A DNA stretch of 6,897 nt. It comes from CAYGHG01 sp964349515 (GTDB lineage: Bacteria; Oederibacteriota; PGYV01; CAYGHG01). Below the pieces are notes generated by a model. It was not told the origin of the DNA and did no database searches. It worked only from the letters and a program-made list of their open reading frames with translations. Below are positions 5,562 through 6,897 of this stretch, piece after piece (the stretch's first letter is position 1; each line of letters starts with the position of its first letter). Location: contig CAYGHG010000127.1 in NCBI GenBank assembly GCA_964349515.1, forward strand, positions 1 through 6,897. The letters are read 5' to 3'. Position numbers and translations under genes: made by a program.

Positions 5562-6059
5562 ATGGCAAAGACAGCGGCGGTATTATTAATGTTTATGATG
5601 GCGGCGGGATGTTCTACTACCGCTGAAGTAAAAAACGAACTTCCAAAATTTTTCCCCGAAGAAGACCTGAAGGTTACATATACAGATATAACGTGCTATG
5701 TCGAGGGCGCAGTGTCGGGCGCCAAACGCCCGTGTGACGACCCGTCGCTCGGGACGCTGTTTGGGGCCATAGGAAAGAGCTCGGCGCATTATGAAAATTA
5801 CAGCAGGACAAAATCGCTGTCAACAGCGGTTTTGATCACTAATGTTGTGCTGATGGGCGGAATTGTTTTTTACAGCGGCGGAGTAAATTGTAATGTGATT
5901 GGAAACCTTTTAGCAGGAGGCTATATCTTGCCCAACTGCGGGCCTGCGCTCTTGGCAGGGCTTCCCGGCACCATACTGGCGGTTTATCTTTCATACGACG
6001 CCGAAAAGTACCTGAAAGACGCGGCTGAAGCCTACAAGACCACGCTTAAAAAGCGCTGA
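5562..6059 (+). CDS. Predicted lipoprotein of unknown function with two hydrophobic segments
   Basis: The ATG at 5562 is chosen because GGGAGG (5552-5557) lies 4 bases upstream. A GTG at 5508 would extend the protein by 18 residues but has no comparable ribosome site and would spoil the signal peptide. The 165-residue product starts MAKTAAVLLMFMMAAGCSTT, a short lipoprotein signal with the lipid-acceptor Cys at 17. The lipobox AAGC is slightly off the usual Leu at -3. The mature part has a polar stretch (about 18-84) with C45 and C58, then hydrophobic segments at about 86-106 and 126-145 separated by C110 and C126, and a charged C-terminus (KDAAEAYKTTLKKR). The glycine-rich hydrophobic pair could span or dip into a membrane. 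I do not recognise the family. It lies 111 bases after the HD-GYP gene and is followed by terminators, so it is the last gene of its unit. Its function is unknown. Confidence 0.75.
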   Translation: MAKTAAVLLMFMMAAGCSTTAEVKNELPKFFPEEDLKVTYTDITCYVEGAVSGAKRPCDDPSLGTLFGAIGKSSAHYENYSRTKSLSTAVLITNVVLMGGIVFYSGGVNCNVIGNLLAGGYILPNCGPALLAGLPGTILAVYLSYDAEKYLKDAAEAYKTTLKKR

Positions 6060-6090
6060 TTTTTTTTACCCGGATAAAAACCGGGGTTTT
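6043..6090 (+). terminator. Tandem terminator-like hairpins after the lipoprotein gene
   Basis: Two short stems occur in a row. CGCTT-AAA-AAGCG (6043-6055) overlaps the stop codon and is followed after CTGA by eight T (6060-6067). Then CCCGG-ATAAAAA-CCGGG (6069-6085) is followed by GTTTT. Each stem is only 5 bp, but both are followed by T-runs and are placed directly at the gene end. Together they probably end transcription before the YHS unit. Confidence 0.6.
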
Positions 6091-6129
6091 GTGTGAAATG
6101 GAGAATTCAAAAGAGACAGAAAAACAAAG

Positions 6130-6174
6130 CACCCTCACCCCGGCCCTCTGCCTCGAAAATCAGGGAGAGGGAGG
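6130..6174. repeat. Palindromic intergenic repeat, copy 2
   Basis: CACCCTCACCC leads into CCCTCTGCCT (6144-6153), loop CGAAAATC, and AGGGAGAGGG (6162-6171). The arms match at 9 of 10 positions. The layout resembles the element at 1-33, and both are followed by GGAAA. It lies between the terminators of the lipoprotein gene and the YHS promoter, so it is confined to non-coding DNA. It has no T-tract and no visible ORF. Confidence 0.65.
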
Positions 6175-6225
6175 AAAAACTTTGTGACTATATTTTTTAT
6201 AAACAGCATCAAAATCCGAATGCTC

Positions 6226-6254
6226 TTGACAAACTGAAAATCGTAGTATATCAT
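6226..6254 (+). promoter_or_regulatory. Promoter of the YHS-domain gene
   Basis: A perfect -35 box TTGACA (6226-6231) and TATCAT (6249-6254) are 17 bases apart. Expected transcription starts near 6261, leaving a leader of about 26 bases. A direct repeat GTAGTATAT (6243-6251) and GTAGTAAAT (6262-6270) overlaps the -10 and start regions. AGCAT/ATGCT arms (6205-6209, 6220-6224) lie just upstream of the -35 box. Either could be a regulator site. Confidence 0.8.
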
Positions 6255-6286
6255 TAAATTGGTAGTAAATACAAAAGGAGGTTTTT

Positions 6287-6733
6287 ATGAAGAAAATTCT
6301 TATTGTTCTTGCAGTGCTGGCTTTTTCGGCAGGTTTTGCTTTTGCGGGCCCTGATTGCGGCGCGCACGCCAAGCCCGGAAAAAAAGCGGCAAAGGCTGAA
6401 ATGAAATGCGGGATGGAAGCGTGCTGTGTGGAAGGCTCTGAGGTAAAGGTTGAAAACACAAAAGACGGAGTGAAAATAACAATTACCTCAAAAGACCCTG
6501 AAGCGGTAAAAAAGATACAGGAAAAAGCGGAGAAAATGAAGAACTGCCCCATGAAGGGTTCAAAATCCGCGGCTGCTGACGGAGAAGATACTGCCGTATG
6601 CCCTGTGATGGGTACAAAGGTAAATAAGAACAAGGCATACGCTGTTAAAGAGTACAAAGGAAAGAAGTACTACCTGTGTTGCGCGGGATGCGTAAAGGAA
6701 TTTGACAAGAATCCGGAGAAATACGCGAAATAG
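6287..6733 (+). CDS. Secreted cysteine-rich YHS-domain protein
   Basis: The 148-residue protein has a clear Sec signal peptide (MKKILIVLAVLAFSAGFAFA, cleavage expected after AFA at residue 20), so it acts outside the cytoplasm. The mature N-terminus carries C24 and a MKCGMEACC group (C41, C46, C47). A central part (about 51-85), EVKVENTKDGVKITITSKDPEAVKKIQEKAEKM, looks like a small alpha/beta unit and leads to NCPMKG (C87). The C-terminal YHS domain (about 103-148) has CPVMGTKVN, then YKGKKYYLCCAGCVKEFDKNPEKYAK, with C105, C131, C132 and C135. YHS domains occur in metal-handling proteins such as heavy-metal ATPases, so binding of copper or another soft metal is likely but inferred. AGGAGG (6276-6281) lies 5 bases before the ATG. 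The gene is a single unit with its own promoter and strong terminator. An expression change with metal or redox stress would fit, but nothing proves it. Confidence 0.88.
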   Translation: MKKILIVLAVLAFSAGFAFAGPDCGAHAKPGKKAAKAEMKCGMEACCVEGSEVKVENTKDGVKITITSKDPEAVKKIQEKAEKMKNCPMKGSKSAAADGEDTAVCPVMGTKVNKNKAYAVKEYKGKKYYLCCAGCVKEFDKNPEKYAK

Positions 6734-6742
6734 GCGCTTAAG

Positions 6743-6778
6743 AAAGGCAGTTATACGAAAGTATAACTGCCTTTTTTT
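6743..6778 (+). terminator. Strong intrinsic terminator of the YHS gene
   Basis: AAAGGCAGTTATAC (6743-6756) and GTATAACTGCCTTT (6761-6774) are exact reverse complements around a GAAA tetraloop, and the T-run extends to 6778. It starts 10 bases after the YHS stop. The A-run before and T-run after would also let it act on the opposite strand. Confidence 0.95.
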
Positions 6779-6825
6779 ATTTCAGGGCGGGCATAAAAAA
6801 TATAAAATTTACGGTTTTAATATGC

Positions 6826-6854
6826 TTGACAAAAGTAACTTCATAGGATATAAA
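6826..6854 (+). promoter_or_regulatory. Promoter of a gene beginning beyond the right edge
   Basis: TTGACA (6826-6831) and TATAAA (6849-6854) are 17 bases apart, near consensus. Expected transcription starts near 6861. The surrounding TGCTTGACAAAA resembles the -35 region of the YHS promoter (TGCTCTTGACAAA), so both may share sigma-factor use or control. Confidence 0.8.
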
Positions 6855-6891
6855 CTCAACAAGACTAAATAAACTACAGATGACAAAATAT

Positions 6892-6897
6892 AAGGAG
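6892..6897 (+). promoter_or_regulatory. Ribosome binding site at the window edge
   Basis: The window ends in AAGGAG, about 30 bases past the expected start of the promoter at 6826-6854. A start codon should follow within about 5-10 bases outside the window. Nothing can be said of the product. Confidence 0.6.

Noticed and set aside
6160..6657. Minus-strand reading frame (165 codons) opposite the YHS gene
   Set aside because: It crosses the YHS promoter, signal peptide and repeat; the translation is Phe/Ala-rich with no family features, and the plus-strand gene is certain.

Overview
The window reads as a compact, all-plus-strand stretch of a bacterial chromosome with eight genes and short intergenic gaps. 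Base composition is moderate, with many AAA runs and strong GGAGG-type ribosome binding sites. A predicted lipoprotein, a cleavable signal peptide and an HD-GYP regulator suggest a diderm, probably motile or environmental bacterium. The clustering of genes resembles deep-branching or anaerobic lineages (Nitrospirota-, Desulfobacterota- or Elusimicrobiota-like), but the phylum cannot be fixed from this sequence alone.

Region 1 (1-3714) is a sulfur-trafficking operon. A partial palindromic intergenic repeat (1-33) is followed by a near-consensus sigma70-type promoter (82-110). Its -10 box lies inside an 11-bp perfect inverted repeat (105-133), which looks like an operator. Four tightly packed genes follow: an Rrf2/IscR-like regulator with three cysteines, a NifS/IscS cysteine desulfurase (overlapping the regulator by one base), quinolinate synthase NadA (a [4Fe-4S] enzyme of NAD synthesis) and the tRNA 2-thiouridylase MnmA. 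The desulfurase can supply sulfur to both clients: cluster sulfur for NadA and persulfide for tRNA U34 thiolation by MnmA. The regulator probably senses Fe-S or thiol status and controls its own operon. No IscU/NifU scaffold, nadB or nadC is present in the window.

Region 2 (about 3707-5450) has its own candidate promoter straddling the mnmA stop codon. It carries a small CoA-binding-fold protein and a GAF-HD-GYP protein with all the expected cyclic-di-GMP phosphodiesterase motifs.

Region 3 (5451-6090) holds a predicted lipoprotein of unknown function with two hydrophobic segments, followed by terminator-like hairpins.

Region 4 (6130-6780) is a single-gene unit. It has a second copy of the palindromic repeat, a strong promoter, a secreted cysteine-rich YHS-domain protein likely to bind metal, and a very clear intrinsic terminator. 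Region 5 (6781-6897) holds another near-consensus promoter and, at the last bases, a Shine-Dalgarno sequence for a gene that starts just outside the window.

No RNA genes, CRISPR arrays, insertion sequences or broken genes were seen. The most interesting points are the Rrf2-nifS-nadA-mnmA arrangement with its symmetrical operator, and the CxxC plus Cys arrangement in MnmA.
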